Source: Chromera velia
Lineage: Eukaryota; Sar; Chromeraceae
NCBI GenBank assembly: GCA_018398765.1
Contig: JAHBMJ010000253.1
Location: 1-47,500, forward strand
Direction: 5' to 3'
DNA length: 47,500 bases
Shown in pieces: positions 32,494 through 42,277 of this stretch (position 1 is the stretch's first letter; each line of letters begins with the position of its first letter). The notes beneath the pieces were generated by a model. The model made no database searches. It was not told where the DNA came from and saw nothing but the letters and a program-made list of their open reading frames with translations. Position numbers and translations under genes: made by a program.

Positions 32494-32662
32494 CTTCCCG
32501 TCCGTTTCCGACCAGCCTGGCCCTCTTCCAGTTCCTCGCCTTGATCCTTCTCTCTTGCGCCGCGTCTGCAGCGCTGGTTCTGGGCCTGGGTGGGTGGGTG
32601 CAGTTGAGGTGGTTGCTCCATCGGGTGTCCCCCCTCTCCTTGAAGATTTCCTCTACATGCAT
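27883..32662 (-). CDS. NHL-repeat beta-propeller protein (eight exons)
   Basis: Eight minus-strand exons join with every phase compatible: 32662-32494 (ATG), 31986-31696, 31405-31203, 30012-29859, 29641-29300, 29165-29071, 29004-28893 and 28178-27883 (TGA). They encode 553 residues. Exon 2 carries a clear NHL blade: GGAFVSDCCNHAILHLDDRG, then KIRRLAGQGNGLPGD, SLLNSPKGIALSPCGTRLWI. A further blade spans exons 4-5 (LCVVENGKDAVQLVFAESDRG, then QVRSVRLY), another is PLGVACDCKGEWLFVSDPPS, and exon 6 adds LHGDLSGRVLARLPNAFADG. The N-terminal 56 residues are basic and lack a signal peptide. NHL propellers mainly bind proteins or RNA; no RING, B-box or kinase domain is joined to this one, so the partner is unknown. 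The intron between exons 3 and 4 is long (1.2 kb) and another phase-0 exon could be hidden in it. Confidence 0.82.
28608..28748 (+). CDS. 46-residue ORF antisense within an NHL intron (weak)
   Basis: ATG to TGA on the plus strand, inside the last intron of the NHL gene. The product is highly charged and helix-prone: MHDEMSFKRDKNASTETEEA, then FERAFERREKEDEAYSPLEA. Composition is more protein-like than most short frames nearby, and the opposite strand has no good exon here. It could be a small gene, an exon of an antisense transcript, or chance. Confidence 0.25.
   Translation: MHDEMSFKRDKNASTETEEAFERAFERREKEDEAYSPLEALAQQYA
30877..30893. repeat. (CT)n microsatellite in NHL intron
   Basis: Short TCTCTCTCTCTCTCTCT run in the intron between exons 3 and 4 of the NHL gene. 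Confidence 0.8.
32128..32162. repeat. (GA)n microsatellite in NHL intron 1
   Basis: Uninterrupted AGAGAG run; pyrimidine-rich on the coding strand, lying in the first intron. Confidence 0.9.
32462..32493. repeat. (GACA)n microsatellite forming the NHL exon 1 donor
   Basis: GACAGACAGACAG run that on the coding (minus) strand reads GTCTGTCTGTC. It begins exactly at the exon 1 donor, so the splice donor GTCTGT is the first repeat unit. Confidence 0.85.
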
Positions 32663-32699
32663 TTCATAGAAAGACAGGACAAAGGGGAGGCGTCAGTAG

Positions 32700-33130
32700 C
32701 TGCATTTGATTGACTCAGGATGGCACGGGTCAAACTTTCAAACGATCCTTGAGCAACTGATCGACACTGACTGACTGTCTGGATGGATATTTGAGTGCAT
32801 GAATGAATCGACCATTTACGCATTCATGAGTACGCATATATAGAGTTCGTTTGTATTTTGGAAAATACGTGGACAGAAGGAGGAACCGATGGATAATAAA
32901 AATCTTCTCAGACGATTACTCTTTTCATTCATTTGAATGAGTTCGATTAGGAAAGCGACCGATCCGCTTTGACATTGTTCAAGCAGCCATTGAGCCACTG
33001 ACACACTTAGTCCGTAAACTGAACGGTCTCTGCAGCAAGCTTCTGAGCCAGGCATTTGCTTGCATACGTACTCACTTGCAGAGTCAGCCAGCAACCTAGT
33101 CAGTTAGTAAGTCAAAATGCGTACGTATTA
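32700..33130. other. Spacer upstream of the NHL gene
   Basis: Promoter side of the NHL gene. No clear core promoter element. A 92-codon minus-strand frame (32816-33094) lacks recognisable features. Confidence 0.35.
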
Positions 33131-33156
33131 TCCGAGCCAGCCAGAGAGTCAGCCCC

Positions 33157-33204
33157 TCTCTCAGTCAGTCAGTCAGTCAGTCAGTCAGTCAGTCAGTCAG
33201 TCTT

Positions 33205-33238
<34 letters not shown>

Positions 33239-33301
33239 AGTTAGTCACTCAGTCAGTCAGTCAGTCAGTCTGTCTGTCTGTCTGTCTGTCCGTCCGTCCG
33301 T

Positions 33302-33338
<37 letters not shown>

Positions 33339-33456
33339 TGTCTGTCTGTCTGTCATACATATAGTCTGTCATATAGTCTGTCAGTCAGTCAGTCTGTCTG
33401 TGAGTCAGTCAGTCAGTCAGTCAGTCAGCGATTCAGTCAGTTTATCAGTCAATGAG
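33157..33456. repeat. Compound tetranucleotide array (CAGT / CTGT / CTGC)n
   Basis: Blocks of TCAG, TCTG, TCCG and CCTG tetranucleotides follow each other in phase: (TCAG)n at 33160-33200, (TCTG)n to 33237, (TCAG)n, (TCTG)n, (TCCG)n, (CCTG)n at about 33304-33338, (TCTG)n, then TATAGTCTGTCA repeats and (TCAG)n. Plus-strand frames rich in VSQS/VCLS are translations of the array. Confidence 0.95.
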
Positions 33457-33476
33457 CCAATCAGCAGTCCACGCAG

Positions 33477-33478
<2 letters not shown>

Positions 33479-33526
<48 letters not shown>

Positions 33527-33551
33527 GCACGCACGCACACACACACACACG
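33479..33551. repeat. (CA)n microsatellite
   Basis: A long ACACAC run with a short (GCAC)n interruption near 33522-33538. Confidence 0.95.
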
Positions 33552-33637
33552 AACAGTGAGGCGCTCAGTCTGGGCACACATTCAATTAATGCATGGCATG
33601 CGAAGTGTAGTCTATCCGCCAGTCCTTCGAGCAGCGG

Positions 33638-34464
33638 TCAAGCATCTACTGTTTTCTTTTTATTTTTCACGTCCCCGCCCGATTCCTTTGATTTGTCACT
33701 TCGAGACTGACCGATACGTTCCAGCAGCGCCATCAGTGTGTCAGAAAGTTTCTCATGCAAGGAAACTTGTTGACAGACCACCTCTCTGAATTTAGAAAGA
33801 CCGCGCGATCACTGCTGTCAGCAGCGGATGAGGCCAACCAGGTTCTCTGTGGATTTTCGTTTCCCTTTTGTATTGCTGCATACACGGATCGACTGGGACC
33901 TTATCCCCCTCAAGACACTTCCATCTCAAGTCTGACCACTCCGTGGGGTCAACACACGCATGGAAACCATTGACAATTCGTCTTTTTTGTGTCAGGAGTA
34001 AGCTGAGAACAAATTCGAGCGATTTTGTTGTTTTTTGCAGCCTTAATAATTTTCGCATGCATGATTTTCTGCATTCATGCATGCATGCTATATATATGCA
34101 TGCATGCTTGCTGCTTGCATGGAATTCAAAATTCAGATGATGGAGAGGAGCATGCAAATCATTCTTCGTTCTTCTGAAGATCACCGACATGAATGTTTAC
34201 ATCAGAGTTACAGTCCTGGAAGCTGTGTACGATAAGTAAGTGCAGGGTCTTCCATTTTCCCTGGCTACCTTCGTTTTCTACTTCTCTACCTTGCAGGGTG
34301 TTGTTCGTATATATATAAATCCCGCAAAACTGAGACAAATACAAGTCTAAATTTCTTGGAGGAACACCTGCAGACCCACGCAGATACCTAAACGCGACCC
34401 AAAAACGCTTCTCTTGGGCCGTCAGGTCCTGTCTCATCTGGAAAGGGTGAACTGAGGAGACCAT
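33638..34464 (-). CDS. Candidate small multi-exon gene of unknown function
   Basis: The best-supported part is a last exon at 33785-33638. After acceptor CTAAATTCAG it reads EVVCQQVSLHEKLSDTLMAL, LERIGQSRSD and a lysine-rich end KNKKKTVDA before TGA. Upstream, the frame around 33910-34010 encodes RIVNGFHACVDPTEWSDLRW and has plausible sites (acceptor GTTCTCAG; donor GTGTCT would fit the phase). A possible first exon starts with an ATG at 34464 (MVSSVHPFQMRQDLTAQEKR, then FWVAFRYLRG); that frame stays open for 101 codons to 34159 and could instead be an independent small gene. I cannot fix the first junction, and no domain is recognised. It is head to head with the phosphatase gene, 58 bp apart. 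Confidence 0.42.
34057..34112. repeat. GCATGCAT palindromic cluster
   Basis: GCATGCATG, CATGCATGCATGC, then TATATATA and ATGCATGCATGC within 56 bp. The block is strongly self-complementary around the central TATATATA. Confidence 0.75.
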
Positions 34465-34522
34465 CAGTAACTCCCGTTCTTCACAGGCCCTTTAATTGCG
34501 TCGAATTAAATAATTAGAGAAG

Positions 34523-35508
34523 ATGAGTCCCGGAAGAAAGTCGTTCACCTTCGGAGCGGCTTCCTCTTTGCTTCTTCTCCTCGTCCTTCTGCAAGTCACT
34601 CTTTCCCTCACCTCCAGTCTTCAACTGAAGGAGTCTCTTTCCTTCACTCTCCACGGAAATACGGAGGACTCTCCCCCACCTGACGCCGACGGAGGAGACG
34701 GAGCAGAACAGACGCTAGAGGTCCCCCAGGCAGATCAGGAGGAGGAGGATGGAAAGGAGGTCAACCCAAAAGCCCACAGTCTGTTCCAGGTGGCGACTTT
34801 CAACACCGACGAGAGCTTTGTGGTGAAGGAGCAGTTGGACGCGATGCTCCCGAGATTCACGAAGAAAGAGGAAGTCGGGGCGTATCTCTTTTTCTTCCAG
34901 GTCGGCCGGCACAGGGCTGGAAACAAAGTGGTCTGCATGCACAAAGCTGAGTGTGTTTGTGAGTGAGTGATTGACTGAGTGAGTGAGTGAATGACTGAGT
35001 GAGTGGCTGAGTGAGTGAGTGAGCCAGTGAGTAAGCCAGTGAGTCGGTGAGTGAGTGAGTAACTAAGTAAATGAGTAACTAAGTAAATGAGTGACTAAGT
35101 AAATCAGTGATCAAGTAAATAAGTAAGCAAGTAGGAGTGTGTGTATGTGTGTTTGTGTGTGAATCCAAGCTCAAAGAATACCGATGGAGAGAGATTCTCT
35201 GCGTCCTTCATTTGACATTTCTCTCTCTCTCTTCTCTGCAGGAGGCCCCGTCCTACCTAGAGACAGACCCCGTGTATGTCCCCCAGGGGCGCGGCGAACA
35301 GCAGGAGGTGTATGCAGGGATGCTCAAGTACCTCCAGGAGTCAGACAAGACCGCATTCAGCGTCAAAGAGGCAGCAGAAGCAAAGCCGCGAAGGATTGCG
35401 ACCGCAAATTTGGAAGGCAACTTGTCAAAATACTTCAAGTCAGTCAATCGGCTCCTTTTGATCAATTACACATTTAGGCATGCGTGCACAGACTTGCTCC
35501 TCTGTCCG

Positions 35509-35550
<42 letters not shown>

Positions 35551-38500
35551 TTCCTTCCTTCCTTCCTTCCCTCCTTCCTTCTTTCCCTTCTTCCTTCCTT
35601 CCTTCCTTCCCTCCTTCCTTCCTTCCTTTTCGTTCCCTCCTTCCTTCCTTCCTCTATCCCTCTCGTTCGTTCTTCGACCGTCCGTCCCCCCGTCCTCCCT
35701 TTCCTCCTGTCCGTCTGCCTGCCTGCCTGCCTGCCCGTCTCTCTTTCTCATGGTCTGTCACTGTTGATGTTGTTTGTGCTTTTGTTCACGCATTCACTCA
35801 CTTACTCCGCCAGTCAGCCACCAAGACAGAGAGGAAGCAGAAAAGCAAAAAGTCAGGCAGGCAGACAGGCAGGCAGGCCGGCAGCCGGAAAGAGGGAAGA
35901 GCTCGGAGCACATGGAGGACGAGTCGGAGAAGTTCTGAGACCGAAAGGGAGCCAAAAGCGCCATTAGTTCTCCCCGTGGATATTCAGCTTCCTTCCGCTC
36001 TACTCCCCTCCCCCCCCCCCCNNCCCCTGCCTGCAGATCGACAGGAAACAAACAGTACGCGATGGCGGTAGTCAACCCGGAGTCCGACATCCAGTCAGTA
36101 AGCCTCCTCTCCCTCGTAGATCTGTACGCCTGCATGTACATTGGTTCTGTATGCCATGAGTCATTGATCGACTTTATTTCATTTCCCCTGTTGGTTGCCC
36201 AGATGGCTTGGTGCGTATCTGCCTGCCTTCCTGCTTCCCTGCCGGTGTGCTCCCGTATCACGTATTTGCTTTGTTTCGAATCCTGACAGATCTGTGTCTC
36301 GCTGTTGCCATCTTTCTATTTTGTGACGCTGCATGCAAAGGATCGGAAACACTTCACTGAGAACCCAGAAACACACACGCACACGCACGCACACACGCAC
36401 ACACACACACCCGCGCGCGCGCACACACACACACGCACCAAAGATACACGCACCTACCACAACACACGATGACCAATGTATCTCTATTTTTCTCTCTTCT
36501 CCTTCTGATACTGGACAGGGTATGGTCAGGCAGCCACGAGTTGCGCTCCCGAAGCGAGAGACTCTGGGGCCTTGGGACCAACACCGACAAGGGGGCGGTG
36601 ACTCTGGCTGTGAGGTCAAAAAGCCAAAAGATCGCGGCTCTGTTTATGGGCGTCCATCTCTCCAGAGTCCATGGGGCAAAAAAAGTGAGTTGGTTCGTCC
36701 GATTGGACTTGTTCTCTAGGGTTAACTTTGCGCCTGTCAAGTCTTGACATGACTACCAGTAAGAAAGAAAGAAGACAAACCTGTATTCCGTCCTCATCCG
36801 ACTTATTTTCCTTCTGTTTCATTCTCGTCCCTTCACCATACCAAGTGTGAGCAGCTTGTTCAAAACACGACTCGAATATTTTGTGTGTACGTCCTCCGGC
36901 GCTTTTTTTTTTGTTGCGACACGGAAGGCAAGATGAGGAAAAGTGCGGGGGGGATGAAGAGAACGTCGATAGGACCATGCAGCTTTCACAACGTGTCTGT
37001 CTGTCTTCTCTACTGATTGTTCGAGTGTTCTGACTGCCTCCCTCCTCCCGTCCTCCTTCCTGCAGTCCGCAGCCCAAGTAGAGAAGGCAGAGGACCTCAA
37101 TGACGGGTTCCAACAGGCACTCGATACCCACTGCCAGAAACTACTCATCAAAAGTGACTTCATCGACCAAAAGACAAGTCTCGGAAAGTCACCCACAGAC
37201 CTTTCCACTGTCGTCGCACTCTTGAAGAAATGCTTCCCCTCAGGAATGTGAGTCAGTCCGGCGAACAAAAGGCATCCGGCCAGATGTGCATGCTTGTTTT
37301 GTTTTGTCCATTTTGAAAAGCGCTTTTCATACAAAGAATCAGAATTCCTTCTCGAAATTGGAGTAATTTCTATCCCAAATTTGCTTCGACGCACGCCTGC
37401 TTGACCCACTGACTGCCTGGCTAGTACGTTTTTGTTTCTCCATCGAGACTGCGTTTGTTTCTCCTGAACATGGCTGGCTCTTTTCGTCTCTCTTCCCTTC
37501 CCTTCCCTTCCCTTCCCTTCCCCTCCCTTCCCTTCCCTTCCCTTCCCTGACTCGATGTACGTCCTTGCTGGTTTTCCGCCCTTCACTGTTGCGCGGCGCC
37601 TGACTGTTCAATGGGGAGCGTGCGCCTACGTTTCTCTCTTTCTATTCGCTCTTTGCTCGAGCGTTCTCTTGTCAGTGACCAGTTCGTTTGCTTTGCCAGT
37701 CAGATCTGCGCATCCGCATCTTGTGCACAGCACTTTCCTGATTGATTAGTGTCTGTTTGCGTCTGTCTGTTCGTCGGAACAAAGGATGTGCGCATGAGTG
37801 AATCGGCACAGGCTGAATGCAGAAGTGTGTATGAGGGGACATGCCGCATAAACAAGCGCACGAACAGACACTTTTCCCCCTTCTTCCCTGCATGCAGCTA
37901 CATCGTGGGGGACTTGAACTTCCGCCTGGATCAGTGCAGCATGGCGGACCTGATCGGATCAGAGCAGGAAGACCGAGTCGAATTCGCAAAACAACTTAAC
38001 GCGACTGAAATCTCACCCCATACTATCAAGTGAGTGCGTGTTTGACCGAAACAAAGAGGCAGAATAATTCCGCCTTCAAAAAGCCTGTCATCGTTCCTCT
38101 GCTTTTTTGAAAGTGTTCAGTTTTGCCTGCCGTCTGTTTGACAGGTAGGGAAACAAAACTGAGAAGACAGGCACGGAGAAGAGAGGAGAGAACATGCGGA
38201 GAGAAGATGAAAGTTACTGCCTTGTGCGTTTTCTTTCTTCGAAGCTTCTTATCCACATGCGGCTGTCAATCATGTTGAATGAAGCGTCGAGTCCAAAAAA
38301 AGTCCAAAACTTCTTTTCCTTTTCCCGGACTCAATGCAGGTGGAGTTTTTGGAAGGCTTATTTCAAGATCAACAGTCAGAAGAGGAAGGAGATCATGGCA
38401 GAGGCCGACATGGGAAGAAGACACGTTCTGGAGCAACAGTTCGGATTCACACTCGACAGCCCATACGACAAAATTCCTTCGTCAGTCTCCCTCTTTATGT

Positions 38501-39870
38501 ACAAAAACCGTTCTGGCAGATTTGGCTTCTTTGTTCTGTCTCCAGACGGACGAAATTGGTGTGATATCCACTTTCAGCATTCTTTGCCTGTGTCCACACA
38601 GACAGTACTTTGTGGAGTGGAGAGGGGCGCTGGTTTGTTGGGGATTTCTCTTGGGGCTTTCAGGGCTTCTTGTCAGGGAAGAGACGTATGCACAAAAGAC
38701 TCGATCAGGATGCGCGACCCACTGGACTCGAACGCTTCCATTGATCGAATGATGATGGGGGCACTCTTTTTTCTTGACTGAGTTATGAATTACTGTATCA
38801 TGTGCAGATACAAATGGAACCCAAAGCACCTCCCGCACGTCTGCAAGAAGCTTCGAGACAGTTGGACCACGGGGGATCTGACAGACTCGGATGCCCGGGC
38901 AAGGGGTCTGAATGTTGCAGACGAAACGTGTTTGAAAACGAAGGGAAAAGGGAGAGCAAAGGACACTTGGGCGTGCGCTATGACGGCTGCAGAAGGAGAC
39001 AGGGATTCCTGTGAATCTTGTATGGAGAAGACAAAAGGGGGTGAATTTATCAATATTGGATACACAGAGAGACTCTTCTACTGGCCGGGATCCAAAAGGG
39101 TTGCCTCGGGTTCCCTCAAGTGGACCAAGTTTGTTCCTCTCGCCATGTCCGATCACCTCCCCGCTCTTTATATTGTCAGATTCAAACCCCCAACTGAGCC
39201 CGCGCTTCCCCCAGAAGAAGAGAAAGAGGTCGGGGACTTCCAAGGAATGGAAAACGAAAAAATCAGCCAAGGCGGCGGCCCCCTGTCCCTCAAAGTACCG
39301 GGGGATGACTCGAAAGAGAGTACATCAACACAAGATGGACCACCCAAATCCGTATCTCCCAGTGCAAAAGAGCAATCAGATTCCCTTCCTGCTCTTCCCA
39401 TTCCAACCGGAGATGTCGATGAAGTCCCGTCCCCTCCACTGCATGCCGGGGCCCTTGGGAGTGCCCCCGAGGAAAGCGACGCAAAATTGCCTGGGCCCCC
39501 AGTGCAGGGGTCGGGCAGCGTCGTTCTATCTGTTGCTGAGCCTGATGAGGGCGCACCCCTCCACTCGGGTGCTCTCGGAAGTCCCCCTTCCCAAGGAAGT
39601 GGACAGGTAGTCCTCGGAGGAGAAGGACGGGGGCCCTTCCAGTCTCCCCTGCATGCCGGGGCCCTGGGAAGCCCCCCCACTTCCGCAGAGGACACCTCTG
39701 CCGGGCCTCCCGTCTCCACGATACTCCACTCTGGCTCTCTCGGTTCCCCCTCGGGATCCTTGAATTCTTCCCCTACCCGCCCGAGGAGGGGAGCAATTAG
39801 GATGGAGGAGATGGGGGTTCCGATTTTGCCACTAGAGGAGACGGACGAAGACGACAATGAAGAACCATGA
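34523..39870 (+). CDS. EEP-fold phosphatase, inositol 5-phosphatase-like, secretory or membrane-anchored
   Basis: Nine exons, all in phase: 34523-34900, 35242-35438, 36037-36097, 36203-36210 (8 nt), 36519-36684, 37066-37247, 37898-38029, 38340-38480 and 38808-39870. They encode 775 residues. A hydrophobic segment at about 13-32 (ASSLLLLLVLLQVTLSL) suggests a signal peptide or anchor. The endonuclease/exonuclease/phosphatase fold follows: VATFN at 90-94, Q-E at 126-127 across the first intron, GLGTNTDKGAVTLAV at 232-246 (place of the GxxGNKG motif), MGVHLS near 258-263, IVGDLNFRLD at 333-342, IGYTERLFYW at 505-514 (place of PSWCDR) and the catalytic SDHLPAL at 536-542. These are the metal and catalytic motifs of inositol polyphosphate 5-phosphatases; the substrate is inferred. 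The C-terminal 200 residues are Pro/Ser/Gly-rich, with four LH(A/S)G(A/S)LGS repeats. Insertions make it longer than a bare domain (about 300). Confidence 0.85.
34963..35115. repeat. (GAGT)n / (AAGT)n tetranucleotide array in intron 1
   Basis: GTGAGTGAGTGA blocks grade into AAGTAAATGAGT and AAGTAAGC units. It lies in the first intron of the phosphatase gene. Confidence 0.9.
35510..35740. repeat. (TTTC)n (TTCC)n (CTGC)n pyrimidine array in intron 2
   Basis: (TTTC)n at 35512-35548 changes to (TTCC)n up to about 35652, then CGTC and (CTGC)n near 35715-35733. Very strand-asymmetric. The long low-complexity frames here (FLSFFLPSFL on plus, KEGRKEGRK on minus) are artefacts. Confidence 0.95.
36008..36027. 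other. Poly-C tract with two undetermined bases
   Basis: A C run contains NN at 36022-36023, ten bases before the acceptor of phosphatase exon 3. The length of this homopolymer is uncertain in the assembly; it does not affect coding sequence. Confidence 0.9.
36371..36437. repeat. (CA)n with (CG)n core in intron
   Basis: ACACACGCACACGC repeats with a central CCGCGCGCGCGC block, in the intron before phosphatase exon 5. Alternating purine-pyrimidine throughout, so a Z-DNA-prone tract. Confidence 0.85.
37491..37548. repeat. (TTCCC)n microsatellite in intron
   Basis: Pentanucleotide CCCTT run with one CCCCT variant in the intron between the sixth and seventh exons of the phosphatase gene. Confidence 0.9.
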
Positions 39871-42277
39871 GGAGAAAAAAAAATAAGAGGAACGAGAGAG
39901 AGGCCTAGTGGCGTTGTCAACTAGACTTTCTCTCTATGTCCCTCGGTCTCTATGTGTGGAGGGATGCGAGCGAGGGTGTAATGCAAATAAGAGAGAACGG
40001 GAAAGGAACAAGAAAAGAGGGGAAGGGGCAATTCACCCTGATGTAACAAGAAGGGTTTCAAAAGACGAAGTTTCGACCGTCTTAACCAACAAAGTACAGT
40101 CCATCTCATATATCTGACTGTTGTTCCGATCCTGATGGTCCTGCCGGCAGAATTCTTTTTTTTTTACTTGAAAGTTTCATTCTGTCCCCGATACAGGAGA
40201 TTATACGAGGTGAACGAAAGGGTGTCCGTTGCTGCGTCTGTCGTCTTTCCGTTTTGTGTCAGAGAGACAACAGGCCTCCGTCTGACCGTTGATTTCTTCA
40301 ATTCTTCAAAGCTCATCTTTTCTACGCATTTTGTACATCTCCTTTCTCTTAGAGAGTGCATCTCCTTCCGTCCCCTTCTGTGTCTGTTCTCCTCCCGTGT
40401 CTGTCTACCTTTTTGTTCGCCTGCGCACGTCGTTCCCTCTTCCCAGCTGTCCTCCTCTTTGCGTGTCTCTCCACACTCTTTGTCACCGCGTGCGTCACTC
40501 GCTCGAGTTGCTACTCACCCGAGCTTTCTGGCCTCCTGCCCGGCCTTTGGATCTTCAAATTCGTGCCTCGAGTGGCCACTTCAAATCAGGCAGCTGCACC
40601 ATCGCATTGCTATTAAAGGCGGCAACCTGTTTTGTTATCCTTTAGGACTCTCAAGTTTCAACTTTCAGGACATTCAGGAAGTATAGGAAAATAAAAACAC
40701 CTCCTAGAACACCTCTTCTAACGTCTTTCACATTTGCAACCAACATCGTCTACAATGAAGGGCCCCCAGGTGTACAGCTAGGTGTATAACTCTAGATGTA
40801 GATAATGATCAATAAAAGACCAGGAAATAATAAACATTTCCTTCAAGTTAAGTTTAAGTTAAAAGTTTAAAATAGTATGTCATAATCAGCGAACTGTGAT
40901 AATTATACAATAACAGTATGAAATTAAAAAATTTTAAAGCTATACAATATTTAAATTGAATATTAAACTGTAAGTTTAACAGCTTGACCTAATCAAAAAA
41001 CTAGTATAACTAAGTGGAAAAGCTTGCTTTGAAACCGAAACATTAATCCTAACTTGAATTCTCTAGTGAATCCTCATAATATAATATATAATTCTAGAGT
41101 GATATTAGAATTATCTAGAACTATCAGGCTTATATTATTATTGAATGATGCAATGTATGCCGGGTAACTAGAAGCCGGGGCCAAAAACTGTACCTCCCCA
41201 AGTTAAATTCATTTATTTTGATTGATGAGATTTCTAGTGAGATTTCTGCTTAGAATCCGCTGTCGCTAGCCTAGTTGCTAACTAGTAGGTTGCTATAGCA
41301 CTGGCAGGCCGAAAGCTCTACCACAGCGGCGGACACAAACAGACTCTGAATGAAAATGTCAATCAAAGGTTTAATTGCAGTTTGTTGAAGATTTACACAC
41401 CGCACTGGTATTTCATGATCGATTTAAAGACATTGGTCTATTTAGAACATAATTTCGTGCACCAACGAAGAGTGAGCACCGGCAACGAAGCTTGCGAAAC
41501 GGTCTTACACTCACACGTACTGCCAGCCCTCTCACACTCTCACCACCGAAAAAAATAAAAAGAGGGAAAGCATTGCGATAAGAAGAGGAGAAGTCGACAC
41601 CCTGACTTCTTCTTCAGATTTCTTTTTTTTCGATCGAAGAAATCCTTTTCTTCATTGCTCTTTGGCATCCGTCGTCCAATTTGAAATGGAAATACACCCA
41701 CAAAAGACGACTTCTGCTCCGGCCAATGTACATGCACACAAGTATCAGACAGACAATTGAATTCTTCGTTCCTTCTTTTGTCTTCTTCATCCCCTTCTCG
41801 CAACCTCTCTCAGACTGCCTGCGGGCAAGTCCAGGTTGAGAAGGAGGGAGGGAGGGAGAGAGAGAGAGAGAGAGAGAGACGCAGCTTCTTTCCTCCTCAT
41901 TCTTTTTACACAAACAAATGAAATGAAAAATGGGAGTCCGCTGTCGAGCTGGACGGACTCGCTGTCGTTCCCCCTTATTTACGACTCCCTCCGGCTCTCT
42001 CTGAAGCTCCCCCTCCGCTGCTCTCTTTCATTTCTCTCTCTCTCTCTGTCGGCCTCACTGTCTGTCTGTCTGCCTGTCTACATCCACCTGTGTCTGTCTC
42101 TGTCTGAGTGTCTCACTCTTTCTGGCTCTCTTTGCGGGTGTGTCTGCCTGTGTGTGTATCTCTCCATGTTCCTTTTGCTGTCTACCGGTTTCTTTCTGTC
42201 CCTGTGTGTCTTCCTGTCCGTCTGTCTACCTGCCTGCCTCTGTGTCTCCCTGCCTGTCGTTGCAGTTGCAAAGACGT
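39871..42277. other. Convergent intergenic region
   Basis: Both flanking genes end here. 39871-40680 is the 3' side of the phosphatase gene, with a few open frames of weak, pyrimidine-driven composition. 40690-41330 is AT-rich and transposon-like without recognisable ends. 41830-41880 holds a GA-rich microsatellite and 42030-42260 a CT/CTGT-rich tract that is probably the 3' UTR side of the PRMT gene. No gene is supported. Confidence 0.45.

Noticed and set aside
32274..32669. Plus-strand frame with a hydrophobic leader-like segment (LALFQFLALILLSCAASAAL)
   Set aside because: It is the complement of NHL exon 1, which splices in phase with the rest of that gene. The frame also runs through a (GACA)n repeat.
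33157..33456. Ser/Val/Cys-rich repeat protein
   Set aside because: Pure translation of tetranucleotide blocks; no unique coding sequence is attached.
35137..36071. Long plus-strand frames through the intron 2 pyrimidine array
   Set aside because: Composition is dictated by TTTC and TTCC repeats. The true exon ends at 35438 with a phase-compatible donor.
36333..36719. Alternative frame over phosphatase exon 36519-36684
   Set aside because: The other frame contains the expected family motif (GLGTNTDKGAV) and joins in phase; this one is a shadow rich in microsatellite translation.
40135..40686. Plus-strand frame of 183 codons after the phosphatase gene
   Set aside because: Ser/Pro/Cys/Leu-rich from CT-rich DNA, no domain, and no convincing start context or splice partners.
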